A DNA stretch of 64,000 bases from Saururus chinensis (Eukaryota; Streptophyta; Magnoliopsida; Piperales; Saururaceae), in assembly GCA_035235625.1 (NCBI GenBank), contig CP141149.1, forward strand, positions 12,425,393 through 12,489,392, read 5' to 3'. The notes below the pieces were generated by a model. That model saw only the letters and a list, made by a program, of their open reading frames with translations, was not told the DNA's origin and did not search any database. The translations under genes were made by a program, and so were the position numbers. Below are positions 1 to 11,098 of this stretch, piece by piece; within the stretch, counting starts at the first letter, position 1; the number at the start of each line of letters is the position of its first letter.

Positions 1-1800
1 TGGGTGCGGTGCTTTGGTAGAACGAGCGGCCTATTGTCTTCTTCAGCAAGGCTTTGGCCGGTCGTTCCTTGTCCCTGTCTATCTATGAGAAGGAGATGTT
101 GGTCATACTCCTTGCCATCGACAAATGGAGACCCTACTTGCTTGTCGTCACTTCATTATCTGCACCAATCATCAGCCCTTGAAGTACTTCCTTGAACAAC
201 GGGTTTTCACTCCCGCATAATAGAGGTGGGTTAGTAAATTGCTAGGATATGACTATGAAGTGGTGTACAAGAAAGGGGCAGACAACACTGTGGCCGACGT
301 CCTTTCTCGTAGCTCTCCCCGGGATCGTGCCTGACCATCTCTACTCCTTCCTGCCCCTTTATGGCTAAGTTACAAAGGGCTTATTGAGAGGATCCTTCCA
401 CACAGTCGCTGATTGCATCTCTCCAGGCTGACCCTTTTGGCCGCCCTTTCTTTGTGTGGCGAGATAACCTTCTATTCTGGAAGGACCGCCTCTGGGTGCC
501 CAATGTCGAGGACCTTCGCCGGTGCATTCTCTCCCACTTTCATGATACACCATTGGCCGGCCATGAAGGGGCATTCCGCACTTATGAGAGAGTTAGCCAG
601 AGCTTCCTGTGGTAGGGTATTTGATGGGCTGTTCAGGACTATGTCACTGCCTGTGATGTGTGTCAGAGAGCCAAAGCTGCCACGACATCCCTTGCCAGAT
701 TACTTCAGCCCTTATCCATTCCCGACCAGGTTTGGGAGGTTGTTTCGATGGATTTCGTGGAGACCTTGCCCTTGGTGGAACGCAAATCAGTGGTTCTTGT
801 GGCAGTGGATCCGTTGTCCAAGTACGAGCACCCTTGGGCACCCCTTCACCACCAAGACGGTGGCAAAGATATATGTTCAGGAGGTTGCTAAGCTCCACAG
901 TATGCCTCACACTATTGTTTCTGATCATGACAGGATATTTATCTCTCTGTTTTGGCGGGAGTTCTTTACACTACAGGGCACGACTCTCCACATGAGCATA
1001 GCCTATCATCCGCAGACGGACGGCCAGACCGAGGTAGTGAACCGTTGCCTGGAACAATACCTTTGGTGTTTCGCCATCTCTCAGCCCCGCTGGTGGCTCC
1101 AGCTTCTTCTATGGGCGGAATGGTCGTATAACACCGTCTTTCACACACACACAGGGTTCACACCTTTTGAGTTATTGTATGGCTACCCTCCTCCGACCGT
1201 GTTATCATATGTTCCTCACCGCTCTTTTGTTGCAGAGGTAGATTATATGCTATAGACACGGGATGAGGTTATACGTTAGCTTAAGCTGAACCTCGCCTCA
1301 GCTCAGAACTGTATGAAACAGGTCTATGATAGAAAGCATGCTAATCGGGAGTTTAACGTGGGTGGCTTGGTCTATATCTCTATCCTTCCTCAGCGTCAGA
1401 CTACTTTGTTCCAACCGGAGCATACCAAGCTCGCCCCCCATTACCATGGGTTGTATGCTATTGTTGAGCACATTGGTCTGGTGGCCTACCGTCTTGCCCT
1501 ACCGCCTGACTCATTAGTCTACCTAGTCTTCCATGTCTCTAGACTCTGCCGTTGTCTGGGTGACACCTCCCTAGCTACTGATGCTCCACCTTCTCCTTTG
1601 ATGGGATCGGCCCCTCCTACAGAACCCAGTCCCACCTCGGTGCTTAATAAGCATCGGGTCCATCGTTCCAACTGCATTATTACAGAGGTGCTCATTTCTT
1701 GGTAGGGCCGGCTCCTAGAGGATGCCACTTGGATGTCAGAGGATGAGTTGATGGCTTGCTACCCAACATGGTCGCCTTGAGGTCAAGGCGAATAGCAGAA
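1..1800 (+). pseudogene. Ty3/Gypsy pol remnant: RNase H, integrase, chromodomain-like tail
   Basis: The 3' part of an LTR-retrotransposon polyprotein that would copy its RNA and integrate the cDNA. Bases 1-340 read as the end of RNase H (FSKALAGRSLSLSIYEKEM, then LGYDYEVVYKKGADN). From about 410 comes the integrase zinc-binding part (HDTPLAGHEG, CDVCQRAK), then the core: first acid in MDFVETLP near 750, second in VSDHDRIF near 915, glutamate in DGQTEVVNR near 1025. The reading frame shifts between about 800 and 830, so N-terminal and core parts lie in different frames, and there are in-frame stops near 614, 1252 and 1703. The tail (TEVLISW, then LEDATWMSEDEL, near 1680-1750) resembles a chromodomain, which would suggest a chromovirus, but that is tentative. 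The left end is cut by the window. Family call is secure; clade is not. Confidence 0.85.
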
Positions 1801-1814
1801 GCATGATGGAGTAT

Positions 1815-2145
1815 TGTGCATGTTCATCTGAGCTCTCTTTCTGCTCTATTGATCCTTTATTTTGTTTGCATTAGGCTACTTAATTTCATATTTGCTTATG
1901 TAATAAGTAGTTTAGATGGATATTATGATTAGTGAGTTGTAACAGGCCAGCTAGTGTCCCTATGAATTAGTTGGGCCCACTAGCTGGAGTGACCCCCAAG
2001 GAGAGAGGCACGACTCCCTATATGGGTCATCTTCCTCGTGTGTTTCTTTTATGCAATAGAATATTCAGTTCCTTTCCCATTCTTTTTCCTTCCTTCTTTG
2101 CATGATTCGTGAAAGGTACCACTTGTGCCCACACTGGGCACAACA
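1815..2145 (+). repeat. Probable short 3' LTR of the Gypsy remnant
   Basis: Follows the integrase tail after a purine-rich stretch (agaagcatgatggag, 1798-1811), as a polypurine tract would. It starts with TG near 1815 and ends in CAACA near 2145, about 330 bases. No partner LTR is in the window, so the boundaries are inferred from position and the TG...CA ends only. Confidence 0.45.
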
Positions 2146-2165
2146 CAGTGATGTTGTAGAAGCAA

Positions 2166-2393
2166 CCTAAGACCATGACAAAGGTATGGAGTTTCATAGG
2201 TTTGGCAGGATATTACTGGAGGTTTATAGAAGGGCTTTTTACCATTGCCCTTCTGATGACTCAATTGATAAGAAAGGAAGTCAAATTTGTTTGGGATGAG
2301 GCATGTGAGAAAAAGTTTTTGGATCTTAAGAGGAGGTTGACTACTACTCCAATTCTTGCCTTACCATTAGGGAGAGGGAGGTTTGTTGTTTAG
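2166..2393 (+). pseudogene. Ty3/Gypsy reverse transcriptase fragment
   Basis: About 75 codons matching the segment after the polymerase core of Ty3/Gypsy reverse transcriptase: VWSFIGLAGYYWRFIEG, then KFVWDEACEKKF and LTTTPILALP, the usual 'FLGLAGYYRRFI...FxW...CExxFxxLKxxLxxxPxL' string. It lies downstream of an integrase and LTR, so it belongs to a different, truncated element. It ends at a stop near 2391, and the next bases already carry the repeat motif of the neighbouring Mutator-like region, so its right side may be an insertion breakpoint. Confidence 0.8.
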
Positions 2394-2849
2394 TAGCATC
2401 ACAACTATATCGCAGACCCATTGCAATTACATCATAGAACCATTGCATCATAATTCACTTGGTTGTATAGTAAGGATGTTGGGATGAAAGGAGTTGCAAC
2501 ATTATTGCGATTCAAGATCATTGTAATTGGGATGGCCAATAACTACCATCATAAGTGGTTCACAACTTCCATCACAAGGTTTGCAACTACCTTCAAAACA
2601 ATAGTGTTTTGCATTGCAAGCCCTTCACAACATAATGTGGTGCATCACAAATTCCCTCTGTGGAAGAGTATTTGGGAGAACAATTTCATAGGAGTTGGGC
2701 AGCAATTTAAGGATTAGTATGAAGTAAGGAATACATTAAAACAATATTCTATTGCTCACAACTTCAAGTATAAAGGAAAGGAAGGGAAAACAAAGAGTGA
2801 CATAAGTTTGTGGGAGCCCCGGTTGTAGTGGGAAACTACATGTCATTTT

Positions 2850-4130
2850 GGATGAGAAAACAAGTTATTTTCAAGTGAAGCAGCATGTTCATCCTCATGC
2901 TTGTGCAAGGGGAATAGGGATAAAGTATCATCTTCATGCATCACAAGGCCTCTTGTTTGAGTTGGTAGTGGAGACTGTGTGAGAGAGACCTACATATTCA
3001 CCGACTGATACGGTGAAGGACATGCAGCTAGAGTATGGTATAACTATTACATATCAAAAGGCATGGCATGCGAAGGAAGAAGCAGTCACCTGCATACATG
3101 GGACTTACATGGATTCATACAATGATCTACCATGGTATTGTAACAAACCCACAACAACGAACCCCAGAAGCTTTGCACACTATGAGGTAAGCCATGATAA
3201 AACATTCTTGCATTGCTTCATTTCATTGTATGCATCTTTTCTTGGGTTTAGATATTGTCAACCCTTACTACTTTTGGATGGTACACACCTAAACAGGAAG
3301 GAAAAAGGAACTCTCTTCATAGCAAGTGCAGTTGATGGTAGAGATCATATCTTTCCAGTGGCCTACTGTGTTGTAGACAATTGGACATGGTTCCTTCGCT
3401 CATTGAGAGTTATTGTAGGTCATGAGAGGCAAATTACATTTGTATCTGACAGGGAGAAGAGATTGATCAACAATATCATCTTAATATTTCCTAATGGATT
3501 TCATGGGTACTGTGTGTGCCACTTAGACCACAACCTAAAGGATAGAGGATTTAAAAAGAAGACGGTGGTGGGGAGTAAGTGGCAAAGATGATCCGCATAG
3601 TTGCAAATGCAACAAATATGCATGAGTTTGAAAAAGCATTGCTTGAGCTCCGGCACGCATCAAAGGATATAATTGGATTCTAATAAATGAGCCTAACTAC
3701 TAGTGTAATGCACTCTTTCAAGGTGAAAGGTATGGGCACTTGTTGAATAACTTAGCCAAAAGCTTTAATAGGTGGATGAAGGAAGAGTGAGAGTACGCAC
3801 TAATTGGCCTTATTAATGGTAGGTACATTGGCCATTTTTTGTCAGGAAGATTATTGGAGGACAAAGTGTTATTAGAGCAGCTACCAGGAAATTGTCTTCC
3901 CCGTACCCCACTATGACAAGCCAGTGAGAGCAATCATACCTGATGGAGATGTAGTCATCCTCCCTCCTAAAATGATAAGGCCAAGTGGCAGGTCAAAGAA
4001 GAAGTGCTTTGAATCGAAAAGTGTAGTGTGCTTCCATTTCATTGCAATTGTTGCTATGATGTAGGCCACAACCTTCTAGCATGCATGAAGCCAATCATTT
4101 GACATGGGACAATAAAATTTCTTTAGAATA
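2850..4130 (+). pseudogene. Mutator-like (MURA-type) transposase remnant
   Basis: Decayed transposase of a Mutator-like DNA transposon. The part before the core (ECAR-like 'HPHACARG' near 2900, then 'YSPTDTVKDMQLEYGI' near 2995-3050, 'KAWHAKEEA') matches the region that precedes the MULE transposase domain. The core has the first acid in LLLDGTHLNRKEKGTL (about 3270-3310), AVDGRDHIFPVAYCVVDN, the second acid in FVSDREKRL (about 3440) and CVCHLDHNLK. After a stop at 3589-3591 other frames continue with PPKMIRPSGRSKKKCFES (about 3962-4020) and a degenerate C-terminal zinc knuckle. Several stops and shifts make it non-functional. It converges with the Ulp1-like gene on the other strand. Confidence 0.85.
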
Positions 4131-4254
4131 GTGGGTTGTATGAATTCTCATTTTAAATCTTAGCTTTCCATTATTAAACATTTGACAATTTATGTTGTAA
4201 GACTTATATCTTATTAAAATTTTAGCCATTTATTCATCGAAATTTGAGTCCTTA

Positions 4255-4510
4255 TTGAGAATGACAGTCTTTAAATGCCATCGCAACTCCATTGTAACTC
4301 CTTTGTAAATCCATCACATACCCTGATAAACCACTTGTAACCATCACAACTCCATCACAATTATGACCACTTGTAACAATCGTAACTCCATTGCAACTCC
4401 ATTGCATTACACTACTATGACCACTTGTAACCATCGCATCTCCATAGCAATAACCATTGCATCTCCTTCACAACTCTATAGCAATGCCATCACAATAACA
4501 TTGCAAACAA
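4255..4510 (+). repeat. Degenerate tandem of CATCGCAACTC-like motif
   Basis: Dense imperfect copies of 'ccatcacaactccattgcaact', spaced irregularly at about 10-25 bases. Comparable clusters in the complementary orientation (attgcgatgacaattgcgat) occupy 8460-8850. Both lie in the Mutator-like region, as subterminal or internal repeats of a DNA element would. Confidence 0.6.
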
Positions 4511-4829
4511 CCATCTAACTAAATTAATAGTCTATGTTTTGCCTTATTGGGACTATCCTAATATACTATACATAATGCAATACCATGATACCACCATAAA
4601 CAAAACATCTGTTGCTCATATCCAACTGAAACCTCTTCACATCAAAAGGTTAATGTTTACATATTGAAACATCTATTAACATAATTACTATTAATTGTAA
4701 AAGGTTCATCAAATCAAAAACATAATTACTGTTAATTGTAAAAGGTTTATCAAAGCAGACACATAACATCTCCTCATCCATAATCTTTCTTAGACATCCA
4801 TGGAGCTCACAATGTACCATGTTATTTAT

Positions 4830-5560
4830 TTCCTAAACTTCTTCACATCAAAAGACTAGATGCTTTCTCCTATTGTTAGCCAGTACATGTAGTAACAACA
4901 AAATGCCCCACAATCATCCCCATTCTCTTGCAGTTGTGTAACCTTCATATGTAGTCTTCCATTTCTTGATCCATTCTTTTAGAAGGTCCTCATTGAACAC
5001 ATACATTGCCTACCTCCACTTTGAATGAAAAAAGGTGTTTGCTTCAGCTGCAATCCTTGTGCATTTCCCTATGTTGCCATACAAAAATACCTTATGTTCA
5101 ACAATTCAAAATTCCACCAGGGTCCAATGCCTCTCCTTGATGACAAGAAGGAGCCACAACTTGATTTTGAAGAGGTTTACAGAAGCATTTGTGTTGAACT
5201 TGCATCAGATGGTGAGTTCAATGCTTTTGGGGTGATATTTGGCATCTTTGCTGGGTTGTGATGCCAACTAGTCATTATATTTTGAATTTTCTTGAGAACA
5301 AATGTTCTGCACAATAAGAAGATGTAAGTCAATAGTTAAAAAACCTACTCAACCGCCAAATACCAGTACTAGATTATATTCAGTAGTAATTTGTCACTTA
5401 CTATAAAGTGAGGGTAAAAAATGTGAACCCTTTACACGCCACCGTCCTCCCTTTCTAAATCCAAACCATGTTTATTGAGTAGAGATATGTATGCTTCCAC
5501 AATAAAATTATCAAACCACCTAAGGTCATTCCTCGATTCAGGGCCATCATATTCATCCCT
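4830..5560 (-). pseudogene. Ulp1/C48-type cysteine protease domain, broken
   Basis: Reading the minus strand from about 5535 downward gives DLRWFDNFIVEAYISLLNK, which fits the start of a Ulp1 (SUMO-protease-like, family C48) catalytic domain. Near 5121-5140 comes ERHWTLVEF, placing the catalytic histidine. Near 4900-4925 comes QLQENGDDCGAFCCYY, the glutamine-plus-cysteine motif with nucleophile C. The segment after the histidine reads VFLYGNIG where an aspartate is expected, so that residue may be lost. Stops and frame changes separate the pieces, so it is a pseudogene. Genes of this type are known to ride in plant Mutator-like elements, and this one lies beside a MURA remnant in the opposite orientation. 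Confidence 0.75.
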
Positions 5561-6418
5561 AGATGTTGTCCACATTAACTGGAATTCACGCAGTAATTCC
5601 AACTAACCAATAGAGCAACTCTTAGGGGATTCTCCACAACCTATCCACTAATGCTCATCCTAGGCCTCAGGAAAAGGTCATTTGGGTGTCCATCTATTTT
5701 GTTTCTCCTAACGGCATATAGACACCGGAAAAGAGACTTGCAACTAGGGCCAAGAATAACTTCTCTAGTGTATGTGTGGGTGGATGGAGCCTCGTCCCCA
5801 CCCACACTATTCTCTTCCTGATAGAATAACAAAGCACAATATGTGAGCCAAGCCATCAAAATAAAACTATGTACCATTGCAACAATATTCGCACACCATC
5901 TCAACTCCCATCACAAACTATCACAACAATCATTGCAAACTATCGCAACAATCATCACAAGCCATCACAAAACAATTGCAACAAATAGCTAAATCATCGC
6001 AATAATCATCACAAAATAGCACTGACGTACCATTAATTTGACAAAATCAATTACAACGACTGACATTGGAAAGACTTGAGTGGAGTTAGATGGCATGGGG
6101 ATGATAGATGGTTCCTTCCAATATATGGCAACACAATTAGAACCACTATAGACATCAAAAATTAATTACCATAACGAATGCATGTATGAAATGTAAATCA
6201 TATAGCCTACTTCATGTAAATTAGTTGAATGACATGTGTAGTGTTTGAATTGATTGGGATGATGGCATTTTTGGCCTGCACAATGTAATGAAGATATCAA
6301 TATAACAATAATCAAGTGTATTCAAGTTATTGAATATGGAACTGTTATTCATGTCACTTACAACTTGGACTGGTTTAAAGGGAATTGTGGAATCAGATGG
6401 AATAATAATGATTAATTG

Positions 6419-7246
6419 TCATGGAATATGACCAAAACTCTTGGCAAGACTAGGGTTGAATACATCATGTCGGATGATGGTAGGGATTGTGGAAAGCAAT
6501 ACTCTTCTACGTGGGATAACTTCTTCAGCCCCAATTTTGATCTCAATGACCATGATGATCTGATTTAGACTGCCTATGACACTGCTTGTACCTCCTTCGG
6601 CAAGAGATGATGCTTGTCTTTCCCCTGTACTATGTCCAAATTGTGATGCATCATGTTGTTGGGGAGATGCATCATGTTCTTCGGGAGATGCATGGCCATA
6701 CTCCTCAAAGGTAGATGCTTCATCATGCTCATGTGGAGAGGAGCCACTCTCATCCAAGCTTTCAAACAACCTTCTTCCCCTCATTGATGTGGACACCTTT
6801 GTCTTAATTCTTATATTGGAAAGGTTAGGGGAGAACAAATCTTTCTCATGGGTAGGGGCAGGAGCTAGAGATGGAGATGGTTGTGGAGGTATGCTTGTTG
6901 CACCATATTCTGAGAGTCCAACTCTCTTCTCAAACACCCTGCACCTCTGATTGAGAGATACGATTTCTCTTTGTATCCTGTACTTTAGAGCATTGTTCTC
7001 CTCTTTGAGTTTCATGTTGATGTTGTACATGTGCTAAAAGTTATCACACATTTTATTCATGAGATCATCTCTCTCATCTGGCCTTATGCTCCTCCTAACA
7101 TTATCTTCATCAGATAGGGAGGGGGCTTGGGAGGTCTCCCCCTTGCTGTTGGACTTCGTGGTGCACTTCTTCTTAGTAGGAGGTACTTCAAGAGGGGATT
7201 GAAATGCTACATCCTCCTCTTTCTCGACCAGGTCACATGCTGCCAC
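6419..7246 (-). pseudogene. Coiled-coil and acidic low-complexity linker, upstream part of the Ulp1-like gene
   Basis: Two minus-strand open frames (7246-7034 and 7030-6419) are in the same frame and separated by one TAG at 7034-7036, so they are one former ORF of about 275 codons. The first part is basic and rich in S, K and E (VPPTKKKCTTKSNSKGE). The part from 7030 starts with a short coiled coil (MKLKEENNALKYRIQREI). It is followed by a proline-rich stretch and a repeat-like H/D/A/S segment (HDASPQQHDASQ, about 6640-6670). No known catalytic domain is visible. Its place between the 8.0-8.3 kb segment and the protease domain on the same strand suggests a linker in the same gene; that joining is inference. 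Confidence 0.5.
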
Positions 7247-7779
7247 AATCTCTTCCTAGATTGAGATGCTAGTCCTGACAGCTTTAGTGGTTGCCTCTTT
7301 ATTTGTCATTTTAACCTCTTCAATTTGATGGTTCTTGACGAGACACTCACCCTCCCTTAGTGTTGGGGCAGAATGGACAAACCACTATTGGATTTGAGGT
7401 ATTTTACTAGAAATCCTCTCAAGCCCTCCCATAGATGGCACCAGACTAAAATACTAAAACTATAAAACAAAATATACAATTAAAGGTTAGTCCAATAAAC
7501 GCCCTCATATTTTCAGCATGTTGTGATGACATAGCGATGGTATGTAGTTAGTTGCGATGGAATTGCGATGGCTTTTGTGAGGTTTCTTACATTGTCATCG
7601 CAACATGCATTGCAACTTCCGCTAACTCATCGTATAAAACCATTGCAACTAACAGTAAACAATTATTACTATAAATATGCATCGCCATATCAATCCCAAC
7701 ATACAAATATATCGTAAAAATACCATAACATGAGAAAAAAGATAGTTATTGAGCCCATACCTATAAGACTGTTGCATAA

Positions 7780-8300
7780 CCAAACATGTTGAATCTCTTC
7801 TTGTAAATGTTGTCAGTTACATTCCTCATGCTGCTCCTTGGTTGATTGTAAACAAACTTGGCCTAAGGGACATTCTGGAATGCTATTAATTTTTGGTCAT
7901 CTGTCATAGCCCAAAACTTGTTCTCCATAGTACCCCCGGCCTTGGCATGAGGAACACCGTAAGCACATATGGTAAAGTGAACTTGACCTTATCCTATGCC
8001 TTTGTTTTCTTAAAGGCCATGACATTCCAGATCTCCATATCGTGGACAACTTGACTATTAGGAAACATTCGGGCCTTGAACTTGTTTGTGGTAGTTATAG
8101 GGAAATCCTCCTCCCCTTCAGATAATAGTGGAAATCCTAATATGAGAGTGACATCTATTGGCCTTAGCATTGCCAACTTACTGCATAAAGAGAATGTTAG
8201 GCCAAACTATTTGACCGGCAACATGCTAGCAATAATCAATTTGTGGCACATCATAGTTTCTAGCAGATCTACCAAGTGTTTAAAATTGTCCTTTTAAACT
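7780..8300 (-). pseudogene. Probable N-terminal part of the Ulp1-like gene
   Basis: The minus strand encodes MAMLRPIDVTLILGFPLLSEGEEDFPIT and continues in mixed frames with MEIWNVMAFKKTKA, then YGVPHAKAGGTMENKFWAMTDDQ. Plant genes ending in a Ulp1 domain often begin with a DUF1985-type domain; the position and the 'TLILGFPL' string would fit, but I cannot confirm the family. Stops interrupt it. The stretch between 7250 and 7780 shows only CATCGCAAC-like repeats and no clear coding. Confidence 0.35.
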
Positions 8301-9490
8301 TATCCCTCACATCCCCTGTCAAGAATATATCCAAGTCTTTTAACTTGGATGTAGTGCATCTGCAATCTACCTTTCCAATCTGTCCAAAAAATACAAATTC
8401 AGCCTTATCATTTCCTTTCACTAAAAAATATATAATTACATACGTTGTTATGTTGTACTAATTAGGTTGTGATGCACATTATGATGACAATTGTGATGCC
8501 ATTCCGCTTGACATTGAGATGACAATTGTTATGCTATTGTGATGCACATTGCTTTTATATTGCGATGACAGTTGCGATGCACAATGCTATGACAATTGCG
8601 ATCCCATTGCAATACACATCGCATTGATGTTGTAATGCAAATGTAGTGTAATTGCGTTGGCCATTGTAATTGCGATAACCCCTACAATTAAAGCACTTTG
8701 CCCATTGTCATTGCGATGACCCCTGCAATTAAAGTACATTGCTCATTATCATTGTGATGGCCCCTGCCATGAAAATACGATGTCCATTTCAATGCCAACA
8801 CTATGAGTGTGATAACATTGCGATGCCTTCCTATCTATATATTGCAATCCCATCACAATTACACACCCATCTTTGCAAACACTTTATACACTTTATTTAC
8901 AATGTACATAACTGCAAATACATTGCATACCACATACCCCCTAACACAAAACAATAACATACAAAATTACAAATACATGATTTGAAAGGGTTTAGTGGAC
9001 TTACTTTACTCACTCGTGACATTTTTTTGATGCAAAATGAGGTCTCCCTTGTTTGAACTTTTGAATGTGTTTCCCCATCTCACTCACACAACTATGTGGA
9101 ATTAAAGAGTTGCCTAAAGATTGACCGGAATCGCCAAGAGGCTAGGCATCCTTGAGACTGTATGCTTATAGAGAGATTGGGGAAGAGTGGAATGGGTCTC
9201 TTCTAGGTGCATCTCTTCAACTGTTGAAGAATTGCCTACCAGGCGATGTCCCTTTGGAAAAATGATGCTGCGACAGTTGCATTTCTTCTTGGTGCGTCTC
9301 TTCACAATAGAAATGTATCTCTTCACTTCTGTTGGAGGGGGAGAGTCTCTTCCTCTTCCTACTGGGGGTGAAGGAGATTTTTGAGAATGAGGGGGAGTGT
9401 CTCTTCCTCTTCTAGTTGTGGGCGAAGGAGTTTCTTAAGAATGCGATGACCGTCTTCAGCTTGCGATGGGACAGTGTAGCTCGTTAGGTG

Positions 9491-11098
9491 CCAAATCTAC
9501 TATGCGGGGTGAAATAAGAAGACCGCCTCATATTTTCCAAATGGATGCCATACCTAAATAAATTTTTTGAATGGCTCCCATAGCCTATTTTAAGATTATT
9601 TTACATATAGTGACCTATTTTCACCAATTTTGCCCACTCTCTTACCGAACAAAATTTCCCCGCGATTTTCACCATAATCAGGGGACCGCTCGCATCTTCG
9701 AAAAAAGAAAAATTAGGGACCGCTCGCCGTATGCTAAGCTCGCACTGAAGACGAGGGTCCATGCGGGATTGTGCTTCCTCCAAGTGGGGCCCACTCATCC
9801 GAGTGCTGCGAGCGGCCGTGGCACCACTCTATTTATGTAAAGATGCTGCAGATTGCATTCCGTTCCCGAAAAGCTTCACTTATGATCAAGAACATTACTT
9901 GTCTGCTACTCTTCATCACTCTGCCCCACACTTTTGGTGGTCTTCTTGTGGTGATCGGGGAGCATTTGGGCGTTTCAGCTTAATTCCGGAAGAAGCAGGT
10001 GATTTGTCTGTTTATCTACTGGAGCATTTGGCTGTGTTGCCTACTTGTTTCTTACATGTCTTTTCCAAATTGCAGTGAGTTTGGCCAATCTTGTTTAGTT
10101 ACTGCAGGTTGCTTCTATCAGTTTGCGCTTTTCTTTTCTTTTTTCATTAGCTTGATTTTCTTCTTAAAGAGGGGTGGTTTACCTGTAGCTGAGAATGGTT
10201 TGTGTGTGTTACGTCCCAAGAAAATATGTCTTCAAGAAAAGAATTCATTACTTTAATTCTGTTTTTTCCTTCTCTTTTCAGCCTCCTTATTACAATATAA
10301 GCGATATTTCTTTTATTTTCTGATCATAATATGTTACCTTTGGTTTCTATGAGTAAAGTCAGGGACTTCAATTTTCTTGTTTACAAAAATACTTTTATTT
10401 TGCTGTCATTCTTTGGAAAGGCGCTTTTTTAACTACCATAGGAAAACACTTGCTTACATGAACTTCAGACATCTCTACTACAGATCAATCTAAACTGGGA
10501 TAAAACATCTCTTGGTGTTAAAAATTGCATTATTGGCTAATGAGTGTGTGTTTCTGTGTGTATGTGTTGCGTTTATGATAGTCGAAATAGTATTGCCTGG
10601 AATTATGGTTCTACATGTCTCAATATGAGTAGGAAGAACGTCATTTTCTTTTTTGTTGTTATTATATTAGAATGGTGGTTTAGAAACATAATGAAAACTG
10701 GAGTTCTGAGAAAGCATCATTGGTTTGTGCGTTTGTGCATTTCGTTTTTGATAATTTAAATACTATTTTCAGGGATTGTTAATTGATAATTCTATTTATC
10801 TCAAATTGAATAAGAAAGACACTTTTTTTTTAACATTCCTGGTAAATTCTTAGGCTATTATGGAGTCTGGAGTACTAAGATGGAGAATTCCGTGGGTTTA
10901 CTTATATAGTTTTGTGACACATACAATCAGCGGAAAATGATTTGGTGGTTCTGTTTGTTCCATAGTAAATAAAAGAAATATAGTTTGTTTTCTCATTTAT
11001 TGGTTGAAATCAAATCAAAGTATTTTGATACAAAGGTGAACTGCAGGTCTTTTGAAGAATCAAATCAGGAGTAAAAGGTAGTTGGAACAAATTTAAGT
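9491..11098 (+). promoter_or_regulatory. RDR6 upstream region with possible 5' leader and leader intron
   Basis: There is no gene in this stretch. A TATA-like 'ctatttatg' sits at 9828-9836 just after a GC-richer patch (9650-9830). Possible donor sites follow at 9998 (gcag|gtgatt) and 10075 (ca|gtgagt), and a possible acceptor at 11046 (ctgcag|gtcttt) about 50 bases before the RDR6 start codon. This would make a noncoding first exon near 9.85-10.07 kb and a leader intron of about 1 kb. In between the DNA is T-rich, like plant introns. All of this is inferred from consensus sites. Confidence 0.35.

Larger units (their letters stand above)
2395..9490. mobile_element. Mutator-like element region with dispersed CATCGCAAC-type motif
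   Basis: The span between the Gypsy fragment and the RDR6 upstream region holds a MURA remnant on +, a Ulp1-type gene on -, and many copies on both strands of a motif like CATCGCAAC or its complement GTTGCGATG. Clusters lie at 2396-2460, 4258-4500, 5875-6010, 7520-7690 and 8460-8850, with last copies near 9450-9470. I could not find matching terminal inverted repeats or a target-site duplication, so the outer ends are approximate and the left end may be truncated. Confidence 0.55.

Noticed and set aside
413..830. First half of the 280-codon + frame as integrase
   Set aside because: The true integrase reading here is in another frame; the long frame is correct only after about 830.
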